A stretch of DNA of 64,000 nucleotides from Kiritimatiellia bacterium (GCA_030745755.1 JASLOA010000010.1:1-64000); one strand, 5' to 3'; positions 43,989 through 52,915 are shown, numbered from the stretch's first letter. Program-made: numbers and translations. The notes: generated by a model not told the origin, from the sequence alone.

Positions 43989-45001
43989 ACGACCTCCACC
44001 ACCCGTTGAGCCAACCAGAGCAGCAGTGCCGCCACGGCACAGATCGCTTGCAGCGGTACAGACCGCCTCATCTCAAGACGCACCCCCGACGGTGAGGTAT
44101 AAGGCGTCGCACCCGTGAAATTCATCATGATGAACGACGCTATGGCCGGCACCACCAGCCAAAACGCCGCCAAATCCAGCGCCCCGGTCAGTCCAGGCAA
44201 CACCCGCAGCGAGAAGAGTCCGATCAGAGCCAGTGCCGCCATCGCGCCTTTGAGCGAGAGCATGCGGCCGGGCAACCATGGAAGCAGCAGCGGACCGGCC
44301 ACCGTTCCCGCCAGCCATGCCAACCCCAGCGCCAACACCGCCGCCACTCCCTGGCTCAACATCGTCGCCACGGAGAACCCGCTCAGTGAAACCCCCGAAA
44401 GCACAAACAGGATAGCCATGGCGGGGACGATGAACTTGCCGGCATTCACGATCTCAACCGGCACCAGCGCCGCCCGGTCAGCCAGATCGAATCGGACGCG
44501 GCGCATGTCATCCGTTGCCTTGTACCCGGCATCAATGTAGGCGGACAGATCAGCCGCACGCACCGGACCGTAGCGGACCATGAATCCAGTCAGGTTGCCG
44601 ACCTCGCCGGCATCAACCCCCACACCGCCAAGCTGCGGTAGAATGAGTTTGGTGTGGCTGACTTGCCGCGCAAGTCCGGTCTCGACGATACGCTTAACCA
44701 GCTCGTCAGTTCCGAACGAGCCCTTGCCCGCGGCACACCAGACGTTGATGCCCTTGGTGTCGAGAACCAGGATCCAGGCCTTGCGCCCCACGAGCGCACG
44801 ACGCAGATGGTCCACACTCATGCGATAGTTGGCCGTAACGAAGACATCCGACTCAGGCGTGGGATCATTGAGCGCATAGAGGCCGGGCGTCACCGCGAAG
44901 CTCATACGCCCAATACCCCAACGCACACGCCACCACAACAGGCGGTCACGCCAGGTGAACGTCGAATCGATCGGCTCTATGGCGGCTTCAGTCACCCGCA
45001 T
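43985..45001 (-). CDS. hgcA: HgcA, corrinoid protein of mercury methylation
   Basis: A 338-residue protein with an N-terminal corrinoid-binding domain and a C-terminal membrane domain. The cap-helix motif NVWCAAGK (86-93, in GINVWCAAGKGSFGT) is the HgcA signature, with Cys89 as the proposed cobalt ligand. Residues about 193-335 form roughly five helices. With HgcB it should transfer a methyl group to Hg(II), producing methylmercury, as established for hgcAB in Pseudodesulfovibrio mercurii and Geobacter sulfurreducens. No strong ribosome-binding site precedes the ATG; the upstream dehydrogenase gene ends 45 bases before, so translation may depend on a shared transcript. Confidence 0.97.
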   Translation of the reverse strand: MRVTEAAIEPIDSTFTWRDRLLWWRVRWGIGRMSFAVTPGLYALNDPTPESDVFVTANYRMSVDHLRRALVGRKAWILVLDTKGINVWCAAGKGSFGTDELVKRIVETGLARQVSHTKLILPQLGGVGVDAGEVGNLTGFMVRYGPVRAADLSAYIDAGYKATDDMRRVRFDLADRAALVPVEIVNAGKFIVPAMAILFVLSGVSLSGFSVATMLSQGVAAVLALGLAWLAGTVAGPLLLPWLPGRMLSLKGAMAALALIGLFSLRVLPGLTGALDLAAFWLVVPAIASFIMMNFTGATPYTSPSGVRLEMRRSVPLQAICAVAALLLWLAQRVVEVV

Positions 45002-45046
45002 ACACTAACGCGTATCCGGCAGACTGGGAAACAGCAATCTGCTGCC

Positions 45047-46702
45047 TTACCGTTTCTTGCGCACCTGCTCCTTGATCCGCCGGATATGACCGCGGCCCAT
45101 CCCCTTCACTTCGCAGCCCAGCTCGCAGTAGCGCTTGATCTGGTCATCATTGAGGATACAGAAGCAGTCGATGATGACACACGGCTTCCCGACCGACTTG
45201 ATTACCTTGTCAGGATCAAGATCCAGGTACTCCGCATGCCGTACACCCAGAATGATGGCTTTAACACCTTTCATGGCCTTAAGCAGGTCGGGTTCCATCT
45301 CCAGCTTCGCCAGGTGAGCCTGGCGGTTGAAGAAGGCCGCCTTGCTGTGCGGTGCGAAGTCGCCATCGTGCTCCACCTGCACGCTCTGGTTCTTGAATTC
45401 GAACCAGTGCTTCACATACGGATCGTGCACGCGCACATCAGCCCCCATCTCGGTCAACTTGCGTACGATCAGTTCCGACCCGCTGTAGCGCGTATCCCCC
45501 ACATCTTCACGGTACGATGCACCCATCAGCAGGATGTCGGCTGCCGCAATCGGATGCCCCATGTTGCGCAGGGCATCACGTACAAGCGTGCCGACGTGCA
45601 ATGCGCGCGTATCGTTGATGTCGATCGCCAGCGGCGTGATCTTGAAGATGTCATCTTCCCACCCGTGAATGTGCTTGTAGGCCCATACCCCCAAGCCGCC
45701 GTCCTTGGGCAGACAGTAGCCACCGATGCCCGGCCCCGGGAAGATCATGTTCGAGTGGGTCGGCCGCACCTTCACGGCTTCGATGACTTTCTTGAGGTCC
45801 ACGCCGTTACGCTCGGCGAAGAGGGACCATTCGTCCAGGAAGGCCAGGATCGTGGCGCGGAAGCTGTTCTCCACAATCTTGGCCGTTTCCGACTCGATCG
45901 GGCGGTCGAGCACCGTCAATGGGAACTCTTCCGTATTGAGCACATCCTTGAGGAACTTGGCCACACGCTTACGCGCCGTGGCATTGACGCCACTGCAGAC
46001 CCGCCAGAAATCGCGGATCGAGGAGACATAGTCGCGCCCCGGCATGACGCGTTCATAGCTGTGGGCCAGAACCGGATCGGACCGGATGCCACGCTTCTCG
46101 AAGATCTTCTTCATAATCGGATAAGCGATCTGTTCGGTGGTACCCGGGGCCACGGTTGTTTCAATAAGCACCATCGCCTTGGGTGGAATGTTCTCCGCGA
46201 TCGTGGCCATGGATGCTTCGAGTGCAGCCATATCTGCCGACCCGGTGCAACAGTCACCCAGGTCTTCCTTGAGATAGTCACATTGCACGTCAACCACCAC
46301 CACGTCGGCCAGCTTAAGGGCATCGTACGTGTAGGTTGCGACGAGCGTCTTCTTCTCGTTGACACAGCGCTGAATCAGAACATCCACCTCGGGGTCTTCC
46401 GATTCCACCGGCGCCAGGCCGCGGTTGAGCAGCGGGATCTTCCAGTAGCTGCGCGTACTGGGTCGCTGCATGCCGATAACAAACTTGGTCGACTTGCCCT
46501 TCTTGTCGGTCGAGTCGGCCACCACGGCCGCCATCACCGCCCCGACGAATCCGACGCCCACCACGACAACAATCTCACGGCCCTGGTCGCGGTTCTTCTT
46601 AACCAGCCGCTTCAGGCGCGCAAACTCCTTCTTATACTCGTCCGCTCCCGGAATCTCGAACTGCTCGCCGGATGGACTGATGGAATAGACAACATCACTC
46701 AT
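45047..46702 (-). CDS. Nucleotide-sugar (UDP-glucose/UDP-ManNAc-type) dehydrogenase
   Basis: A 551-residue NAD-dependent dehydrogenase that oxidises a UDP-sugar to the uronic acid. It has the Rossmann GVGFVG after a 45-residue N-terminal extension, the ETTVAPGTTEQ segment, and the catalytic Cys in GPGIGGYCLPKDGG. The extension and total length exceed the usual 430-450 residues. The product would serve surface polysaccharide synthesis. AGAGGGGAG precedes the ATG at 46702. It lies 45 bases upstream of hgcA on the same strand, possibly the first gene of that transcript. Confidence 0.88.
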   Translation of the reverse strand: MSDVVYSISPSGEQFEIPGADEYKKEFARLKRLVKKNRDQGREIVVVVGVGFVGAVMAAVVADSTDKKGKSTKFVIGMQRPSTRSYWKIPLLNRGLAPVESEDPEVDVLIQRCVNEKKTLVATYTYDALKLADVVVVDVQCDYLKEDLGDCCTGSADMAALEASMATIAENIPPKAMVLIETTVAPGTTEQIAYPIMKKIFEKRGIRSDPVLAHSYERVMPGRDYVSSIRDFWRVCSGVNATARKRVAKFLKDVLNTEEFPLTVLDRPIESETAKIVENSFRATILAFLDEWSLFAERNGVDLKKVIEAVKVRPTHSNMIFPGPGIGGYCLPKDGGLGVWAYKHIHGWEDDIFKITPLAIDINDTRALHVGTLVRDALRNMGHPIAAADILLMGASYREDVGDTRYSGSELIVRKLTEMGADVRVHDPYVKHWFEFKNQSVQVEHDGDFAPHSKAAFFNRQAHLAKLEMEPDLLKAMKGVKAIILGVRHAEYLDLDPDKVIKSVGKPCVIIDCFCILNDDQIKRYCELGCEVKGMGRGHIRRIKEQVRKKR

Positions 46703-46822
46703 GACATAGCTCCCCTCTTGCAGGACACCCACCACAGGCCCCAGCCTGTGGCGTGGCCCCAATGGTGGCCACAGTAGCGCTGTCGTACACTCCCGTAAAG
46801 CAATTCTCCTTTGCTTCGCACG

Positions 46823-47767
46823 GTGCAATCGATACGGTTCAGCGACGTGGATGCGCCTTATTACACTTACAAGCAGTACCTGATCGACACGTACGGACAT
46901 CGGGTCTATCGCGTGCCGGTCGATCTCGGTTGGGGCTGCCCCAACCGCGAGGATGACGGCTCCGGCGGCTGCACGTTCTGTCCCGGCGACGGCGCGCGCG
47001 GCATGCAGATCACCGGCAAGGCGGATATCGCCGAGCAAGTCAGAGCGGGGGTCGACTTCGCACGCGAGCGCTACGGTGTGGAGTATTTCATGGCCTACAT
47101 CCAGGCCTTCACGGGAACGCATGCCGACCTGGACGAACAGGAGAGACAGTACCGCCGCGTGCTGGCCAGTTATCCGTTCGAGTCACTCACCATCGGCACG
47201 CGTCCCGACTGTCTGCCGGAACCCACTCTGGATCTGCTCAGCGAGTTCAGGCAGGAAGTCGATGTGATCGTGGAGCTGGGCGTACAGACCGTCCACGACG
47301 CCACACTCGACCGCATCCGGCGCGGCCATGACTGGACTGAGAGCCAGACCGCTATCGACGCGCTCACCGCCCGCGGTATCCGTGTGATTGCCCACGTCAT
47401 CCTGGGCCTTCCCGGCGAGACCCCGGAGCACTTCGCCCGGACCGCCGACACGCTGGCACAGCTCCCGCTGGATGGCGTGAAGATCCACAACCTGCATGTC
47501 ATCCGCGGCACCGCCCTGGCAGATGAGTACGAGGCACATCCCTTCCCCACGATGGATGAGGATGATTACGCGGAGGAGCTGATCGGCTTCATCCAACGCC
47601 TGCCACCCAACATGGCCATTCTGCGGATTAGAACCGATACCCCGAAAGAAGACCTCATTGCGCCACGTTGGCACCTGAAAAAGGGCGGGTTCATCCACAT
47701 GATCGAGCAGCGCATGAGGACCACAGGGCGCAGGCAGGGCGACCTGTCTACCGACAACGGGGATTAA
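46823..47767 (+). CDS. Radical SAM protein, TIGR01212/YtqA-like
   Basis: A protein of about 314 residues in the radical SAM superfamily. The [4Fe-4S] cysteines are in LGWGCPNREDDGSGGCTFC, the spaced cluster motif of the TIGR01212 (YhcC/YtqA) group. PVDLGWGCPN, VELGVQTVHD and IAHVILGLPGETPEH follow, as in that family. The function of the family is not settled; YtqA of Bacillus has been linked to a tRNA modification step. The start codon is GTG 46823 or TTG 46811; neither has a good ribosome-binding site. Confidence 0.88.
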   Translation: MQSIRFSDVDAPYYTYKQYLIDTYGHRVYRVPVDLGWGCPNREDDGSGGCTFCPGDGARGMQITGKADIAEQVRAGVDFARERYGVEYFMAYIQAFTGTHADLDEQERQYRRVLASYPFESLTIGTRPDCLPEPTLDLLSEFRQEVDVIVELGVQTVHDATLDRIRRGHDWTESQTAIDALTARGIRVIAHVILGLPGETPEHFARTADTLAQLPLDGVKIHNLHVIRGTALADEYEAHPFPTMDEDDYAEELIGFIQRLPPNMAILRIRTDTPKEDLIAPRWHLKKGGFIHMIEQRMRTTGRRQGDLSTDNGD

Positions 47768-47838
47768 CCACGAAGACCTCCACCCTACTCCCTGCTCAAA
47801 GCTTGTTTCATCCCGCGATGGACGTGTAGAGTGTGGCT

Positions 47839-48609
47839 ATGGACTACACACAGGAAATGAATGTGGCACTGGAGTTGGCCGGCAAGGCTGGCGTCATCCA
47901 GATGGCTGCCCAACAGCACGCGCTGGACGTGGAGCGCAAGGAAGACGACTCGCCGGTGACGGCCGTGGATCGCGCCTGCGAGGACCTGATCCTGAACGGA
48001 CTGCGCGAAACGTTTCCGGAAGACGGGTTTCTTGGGGAAGAGACCGGAGCACGGGACGGCACGAGCGGGCGCAGGTGGATTGTCGATCCGATCGATGGGA
48101 CGCGCCCCTTCATTCGCGGCATACCCACGTACGCGTGCCTGATCGGCCTTGAGGCCGATGGCGAGCAAGTGGTCGGGGTTATCTGCCTGCCCGCGTTGAG
48201 AGAAACGTACTACGCTTCGCTCGGAGCCGGGGCATTCCTTAATGACCAGCCGATCCGCGTCTCCGATACCTGCGAGTTGAACCGTGCCACGGGCAGTGCG
48301 CTTGGCGCGGTGGAGCGGCGGAATGAACCGGTCGGCGAGACGCTCCAGGCGACCATGTCCGAGTGGGACTACAGCTACGGCTTCATGGACAGCTACAGCT
48401 ACGGTTGTGTCGCGGCAGGACGGCTCGATCTGTGCGTCAACATCCTCGACCAGCCATGGGACCGCGCCGCGGCCGCCTGCATCGTGAGCGAAGCCGGCGG
48501 TACATACAGCGACATCGCAGGCAACCGGACGATCTACAGCGACTCCATCATCTTTTCTAACAGCCTCTTGCACGACGCTATTCTGTCACGCCTGCAGAAT
48601 CCTTTATAG
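47839..48609 (+). CDS. Inositol monophosphatase-family phosphatase (HisN-like)
   Basis: A 256-residue Mg-dependent, Li-sensitive phosphatase. Metal-binding motifs are GEETG, WIVDPIDGT (the DPIDGT core) and WDRAAAACIVSEAGG. The DGTRPFIRGIPTYA segment resembles the histidinol-phosphatase (HisN) branch of the family more than true inositol phosphatases, but the substrate is open. ATG 47839 is preferred; a GTG two codons upstream is possible. It lies 71 bases after the radical SAM gene on the same strand. Confidence 0.88.
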   Translation: MDYTQEMNVALELAGKAGVIQMAAQQHALDVERKEDDSPVTAVDRACEDLILNGLRETFPEDGFLGEETGARDGTSGRRWIVDPIDGTRPFIRGIPTYACLIGLEADGEQVVGVICLPALRETYYASLGAGAFLNDQPIRVSDTCELNRATGSALGAVERRNEPVGETLQATMSEWDYSYGFMDSYSYGCVAAGRLDLCVNILDQPWDRAAAACIVSEAGGTYSDIAGNRTIYSDSIIFSNSLLHDAILSRLQNPL

Positions 48610-48649
48610 GCGATCAGTGACCCCGGCTCGCCCCGGCGTGTTGCCCAAA

Positions 48650-48870
48650 TCATCACAGTTGCTCAAAGGAGATGCTTCCCACTTCGCTCTTCGAGCTACG
48701 AAGGACAGGTCGGCAAGCTCAGCATGACAACTTCTTAGAAGACTCGGTAGTTCCGGAGCTGTCATCCCGCCTGCCCGCCATAGCCCAGCGAGCGACGGCG
48801 GGCGCGTAGCCGAGGGATCTCCTATGGGCTTGAGCGCGCAGGAAAAAGGGAATGTCCACTGTGGGATTCC
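48650..48870. repeat. Degraded, probably composite MITE-like sequence, copy E
   Basis: The gap of about 315 bases between the phosphatase and the response regulator contains pieces of the dispersed element: CGGCAAGCTCAGCATGACA on one side and TGTCATCCCGCCTGCCCGCC, then GCCGAGGGATCTCCTA, on the other. The order looks rearranged. No gene or clear promoter was identified there. Confidence 0.45.
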
Positions 48871-48924
48871 TGCTTGTCGGTGTACGCTCTTCGGGCGTAG
48901 ACTGGATGCATCGGAGGTAAGGTT

Positions 48925-49290
48925 ATGATTCTCGTTGTTGATGATGAGCCGGACATGCGCAAGGTGCTGAGTCGTTCTCTCGCTCATCATGGGTACCGGG
49001 TTGAGACGGCCGCCGATGGAGCCGAGGCCTACAATAAGCTGCGATCTCCTGACTGCAAATGCATGCTGCTCGACATCAATATGCCGCGCATCAACGGAAT
49101 AGAGCTATTGCTATTGATGCAGGCCGAAGATGTTCATATCCCCACCATCGTGATGGCGGGGTTTGAGGACTATGATGAAGCGGAGATGAAACAGTTCTCC
49201 AACGTGGCACAGCTGCTTCAGAAACCGTTTCAGATTGATGACGCACTTGAAGCGATCAAGCAACACGCCCTTCCGCCTTCAACCCCGTGA
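48925..49290 (+). CDS. Orphan receiver-domain response regulator
   Basis: A 121-residue stand-alone receiver. It has the acidic pair DDEP, the phospho-acceptor Asp in LLDINMPRINGIELL, a Val/Met at the switch region (IVMAGF, where Thr/Ser-Ala is usual) and the Lys in LQKPFQIDDAL. GGAGGTAAGGTT precedes the ATG. The switch position carries Met/Ala rather than Thr, which may weaken the usual conformational relay. The 3' end overlaps the convergent RmlD-like gene by 35 bases. No kinase is adjacent. Confidence 0.88.
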   Translation: MILVVDDEPDMRKVLSRSLAHHGYRVETAADGAEAYNKLRSPDCKCMLLDINMPRINGIELLLLMQAEDVHIPTIVMAGFEDYDEAEMKQFSNVAQLLQKPFQIDDALEAIKQHALPPSTP

Positions 49291-50149
49291 GCTGCTCTTG
49301 CAGCGACGGTGCCCTGTAACCCAACCCCTTGGCCCGATGGTTATCAAGAAACGTATCACCCGGTCGTGGGGCCATCCCGTCCACGTCTGCCCGGCGCACG
49401 GCCTGCAAGAGCGCGGAATCAAGGCCCCACACCTCACACAGTAGCTTCCCGAAGTCATAGCGCGACAGTCGCTCTTCTCCGCCCAGATGCAGAATGCCGC
49501 TCACCTGTTGTTCAACGGCGATACGAAGCCCGCTCTGAGCAACCGTTGCCGACACGGGCGCGCGATACTCATCGGTGAAAAGCATCAGAGGGCGACCATG
49601 GGTCAGCGTCTCGATCCATTCGGGCAGGAAGTTGTGCGCCCAGGGGCCGGCGGCACCGAACATGAGCGGCATGCGGCAGATGGCGGCCTCGGGATTGGCC
49701 GCCAGCACGCGCGCTTCGGCTTCGGCTTTCTGGAGCCCATAGATGTTGACGGGACACGGCTGACTGGTTTCATCGTAGGGCGGGTTACGCCCATCAAACA
49801 CCATGTCGGAGGAGGTAAACACGAAACGAATGCCCTGCCGGGCACAGAGGGCCGCCAGTGTTGCGGGGGTCTCGACATTGATCTGGACTGTACCGTCAGG
49901 GTCGCGTTCGCACACGTTGAGATCGGTTACGGCGGCGGCATGGAGCACAACGTCGGGCCGGGTGTCGTCGAGTAACGTAGCGATGGCACCGGGTACGGTC
50001 AGGTCGGTACGCACAACATCGGGCCCGCCCAACTCCGGATCATGGCGATAGGAGCTGCCAATCCATTCCCAATCCGCCCAGGGCTCCCGCAACAGGTTCC
50101 ATCCGAGAAACCCGCTGGCACCGGTAACGAGTATGCGTCTTGTGTCCAC
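49256..50149 (-). CDS. RmlD-like dTDP-4-dehydrorhamnose reductase / SDR
   Basis: A 297-residue extended SDR with VTGASGFLGWNL (NAD(P)-binding), HAAAVTDLNVCERDPD, TSSDMVFDGRNPPYDE and the catalytic YGLQKAEAE (YxxxK). This pattern fits RmlD or a related sugar-nucleotide reductase. The start is a GTG at 50149, only 4 bases after the stop of the upstream gene; this gives DTRRILVTGASGFLG at the N-terminus. An upstream frame of 64 residues overlaps the previous gene and was rejected. No other rml genes are adjacent. Confidence 0.85.
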   Translation of the reverse strand: MDTRRILVTGASGFLGWNLLREPWADWEWIGSSYRHDPELGGPDVVRTDLTVPGAIATLLDDTRPDVVLHAAAVTDLNVCERDPDGTVQINVETPATLAALCARQGIRFVFTSSDMVFDGRNPPYDETSQPCPVNIYGLQKAEAEARVLAANPEAAICRMPLMFGAAGPWAHNFLPEWIETLTHGRPLMLFTDEYRAPVSATVAQSGLRIAVEQQVSGILHLGGEERLSRYDFGKLLCEVWGLDSALLQAVRRADVDGMAPRPGDTFLDNHRAKGLGYRAPSLQEQLTGLKAEGRVA

Positions 50150-50153
50150 GGGA

Positions 50154-51974
50154 TCAGGGCAGTGACTTGGCACAACGGAACCCGACGTAAGGGAGCCGAC
50201 TCCGGCTCTTGGGGCGGCCGACGCCTTTGGCGCGGACGAATGTCTGCAGCTCGTCTTGCTTGAGCGAGGTGAAGTTTCCACCGCGGAAGACATGGTCTCT
50301 GCCGTCCTCGGGACCCGCCGGATTCCGCAACGGGGCATCATAGTAGGCCCGGGGCGAATAGTAGTCGTTCACCCACTCTGCCGCGTTGCCCGGCAGGTGC
50401 ATGAGACCATAGGGACTGGTCGGCGTGATCATGTCGGCGAAGTCATCCATATCGGCCTGGGGCGGAATAGGACTGTCCGCGGGCCAGGTCTTTGTCGGTA
50501 GCCTGGTCTTGGGTGGGGGCGGAGGCTCAATGCCCTTCACCTTCTCCATCATGGTCTGTTTGCGCCGTGGTTTCGGGTTTTCGAGATCGATTTCTTCGGC
50601 CAGGAGAATGCGGCCCTTCGGGGTGTTGACGAAGGTAGGCGCGACGGGGTCCTTGTCCCACGGCCAGACACGCCCATCGCGGCTGCGGGCGGCCATTTCC
50701 CATTCGGCTTCTGTCGGCAGGCGTTTGCCTTTCCACTTGGCATAAGCGTAGGCATCGAACCAGTCCACGCCCACCACGGGCTGATCGTCGCCGGCAAAGC
50801 TGGCCTGGCTCCACCCGGCCGGAGTGTGGTCTTTCAGCGGCGGTGCATCGGGATGCTCCATGCTCGAGTCCCCGGTCGACTTCGCGTAGTCGACAAATTC
50901 GCGGTACGCCTTGTTGGTGACCTCATGTTTGTCGATCAGGTAAGGATCCAGCTTGATAATGCGCATGGGGAACGTGTCGCTGCCCGGCTTGGACGCCTCA
51001 TCGCCCATCAGAAAATAGCCACCCGGAACAAAGACCATATTAGGCTCATTGGCCCCCGCCGGAGGCTTGGGGGCGGGGGTATCTTTCGCGTAGGCTTCAA
51101 CGATCTGGCGTTCCAGGCGGGTAATATAGCCGAAGTCCATCTGCTGGGCTACGTTGCCGCCCCGTAACGAGACGCGGCTCCCCTCCTCGGCCTCTACAAC
51201 GCGGAAAATGTAGAAGTTAAGAAAGGCGGTTACTTCTTCCGCGGCCTCATCGTAGTTCCTGGTCTTAATCGCGAGTGGAATGCGCTCGGTTACAATCTTG
51301 GGCAGACCGCGTGCGATGGCGCGCCGCTCGTCACTCCACGCATCGTACTGCTTCTGGGCCTTGACCGGTCCGCGGAAACCATCGCTTCCGACTCCGGGGA
51401 AGCGTTTGACAAGTCTAGCCATCAGATTGCTGATCCGGTCGAAGTTCTTCACGGCGGCAGCAATGGGGGCATACCACTCGCCTTCGATCTTCTCCATGCC
51501 GACGGCCACCTTCTTGCGCTCCTCTTTGAAGGCCTCGCGCCGTTCGCGTATGGTCGATACCTTGGCATGCAGGCGACACAGGGCGACAAACTCATCGAAG
51601 AGCGCGATCTTCTCATCATAGAAGGCGAGCTCGAAGCTTGTGCTGTTGTTCAGCTCGAAAGGCAGGAGGGCTTCGATAAAGAAATCATCGAGCGGCAAGA
51701 CGTCACGGGAGGCAATGGTCGTCTTATCGATCGGTTTGGCATACCCGATGCGGCCAGTGCCCATGCGCAACACGAGAACCTTCTCTGTTTCGCGATCGAA
51801 CGTGCCCTCCATCACTTTGCCGGTGGTGGTTGTAACGCGGATCATGTCCTTCTCGGGGAGCAGCTTCAGGGCGGCCCCGGAGAGATCGCTGCGCCCGAGG
51901 CCCGCATGCGCCGCACAGACCAGGCCGGCTCCCACCACTGCGGCTAGGGTTACTTGGCGCATGTATCTCGTCAT
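50154..51974 (-). CDS. Exported protein with C-terminal formylglycine-generating-enzyme (SUMF1) domain
   Basis: A 606-residue protein with a signal peptide (1-25, ending VCAAHAG). A coiled-coil-containing helical N-terminal half (25-320) precedes a SUMF1/FGE-sulfatase fold (about 325-606): MVFVPGGYFLMGDE, DKHEVTNKAYREFVDYA, VGVDWFDAYAYAKWKGKRLPTEAEWEMAAR, GNAAEWVNDYY and FRGGNF. The FGE active-site cysteine pair is not seen, so it is probably a non-catalytic or differently active relative, common in PVC surface proteins. AAGGAGA precedes the ATG. No sulfatase gene is nearby. Confidence 0.87.
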   Translation of the reverse strand: MTRYMRQVTLAAVVGAGLVCAAHAGLGRSDLSGAALKLLPEKDMIRVTTTTGKVMEGTFDRETEKVLVLRMGTGRIGYAKPIDKTTIASRDVLPLDDFFIEALLPFELNNSTSFELAFYDEKIALFDEFVALCRLHAKVSTIRERREAFKEERKKVAVGMEKIEGEWYAPIAAAVKNFDRISNLMARLVKRFPGVGSDGFRGPVKAQKQYDAWSDERRAIARGLPKIVTERIPLAIKTRNYDEAAEEVTAFLNFYIFRVVEAEEGSRVSLRGGNVAQQMDFGYITRLERQIVEAYAKDTPAPKPPAGANEPNMVFVPGGYFLMGDEASKPGSDTFPMRIIKLDPYLIDKHEVTNKAYREFVDYAKSTGDSSMEHPDAPPLKDHTPAGWSQASFAGDDQPVVGVDWFDAYAYAKWKGKRLPTEAEWEMAARSRDGRVWPWDKDPVAPTFVNTPKGRILLAEEIDLENPKPRRKQTMMEKVKGIEPPPPPKTRLPTKTWPADSPIPPQADMDDFADMITPTSPYGLMHLPGNAAEWVNDYYSPRAYYDAPLRNPAGPEDGRDHVFRGGNFTSLKQDELQTFVRAKGVGRPKSRSRLPYVGFRCAKSLP

Positions 51975-52167
51975 GGGTCTGTTCTCCTTCGCTCTACTGT
52001 ATGGGCTTCAGTGCGGGTTATAGTAGGCCAGAAATCCGGACTGCGCCAACGGTAATTCTGGGCCAGTTTCTGTCGGCCGCATGCCAGGGGTAGAATCCAT
52101 GACTTGAAACTTCGGCCAATATCTGTGTTTATCTCTGCGGGCACATAGTTTCTAAGAGGAGCAACAC

Positions 52168-52689
52168 ATGAATGCAGAGACCATCCGCACGGCCATACGC
52201 GATATTCCGGATTTCCCGAAGCCGGGGATCATATTCAAGGACATTACGCCGATTCTAAAGGATCCGGCACTGTTCAAGGCCACCAATGACATCCTTGCGG
52301 AGCAGGTGGCGGCTGCAGGCGCGACGAAGTTGGCGGCCATCGACGCGCGGGGCTTTCTTTTTGCCGGGGCGCTGTCCGAGCGATTGAACATCGGGATCGT
52401 ACCGATCCGCAAACAGGGCAAGCTGCCCTACAAGACGTATGAGGAAACCTACGACCTTGAATATGGCTCTGCAACGCTGGCCGTTCACCAGGACGCGTTT
52501 GAGGACGGTGAGCGCGTGGTGATCATCGACGATCTGCTTGCCACCGGCGGCACGGCCCAGGCAACGGCCAGGTTGGTGGAACAGTGTGGCGCCATCGTGG
52601 CGGCGGTTCTCTTTGTTGTCGAACTGGCCTTCCTGAACGGCCGCGAGAAGCTGGCGGACTACACCGTGTTTGCGCCGGTCGTATACTAG
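52168..52689 (+). CDS. apt: Adenine phosphoribosyltransferase
   Basis: A 173-residue salvage enzyme converting adenine and PRPP to AMP. It begins with IRDIPDFPKPGIIFKDITPIL and carries the PRPP loop VVIIDDLLATGGTAQA (about 119-134), with DARGFLFAGAL in between, the full family pattern at normal length. AAGAGGAG lies before the ATG. The TAG stop (52687-52689) is formed by the first bases of the MITE-like element that begins at 52686, so the insertion event may have set the present C-terminus. Confidence 0.96.
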   Translation: MNAETIRTAIRDIPDFPKPGIIFKDITPILKDPALFKATNDILAEQVAAAGATKLAAIDARGFLFAGALSERLNIGIVPIRKQGKLPYKTYEETYDLEYGSATLAVHQDAFEDGERVVIIDDLLATGGTAQATARLVEQCGAIVAAVLFVVELAFLNGREKLADYTVFAPVVY

Positions 52690-52867
52690 TGTCGTGTCTC
52701 ACAGTTGCGTTTGTATAACTCGTGTGTCATCCCGAGCGAAGTCGAGGGATCTCTGCCACATCATGAGGCTGAGATTTGCTTCGGCAAGCTCAGCACAGGC
52801 TCTCGCTTCGCTCGGAATGACAGTACTTAGCGCATTTTGGGAGCCTATGTGCGTTACAGGACACTAG
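52686..52867. mobile_element. MITE-like palindromic element, copy F (fullest ends)
   Basis: This copy has perfect 8-bp terminal inverted repeats, CTAGTGTC at 52686-52693 and GACACTAG at 52860-52867. The core arms TGTCATCCCGAGCGAAGTCG and CTCGCTTCGCTCGGAATGAC lie inside. If the TA within each CTAG is a target duplication, the element proper would be GTGTC...GACAC flanked by TA, as expected for IS630/Tc1-type elements; this is inference. No open frame of note is inside. Its first bases supply the apt stop codon. Confidence 0.75.
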
Positions 52868-52915
52868 CTGCAAATCTAACCTATCGTTCTGAGCGCGTTT
52901 CTGCCATAATCAGGT

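Noticed and set aside
44654..46777. 707-residue plus-strand open frame opposite hgcA and the dehydrogenase.
   Set aside because: Both genes are firmly identified on the minus strand.
50150..50341. Upstream extension of the RmlD-like reductase.
   Set aside because: It lies within the preceding gene; the GTG at 50149 places the NAD-binding motif at the right distance.
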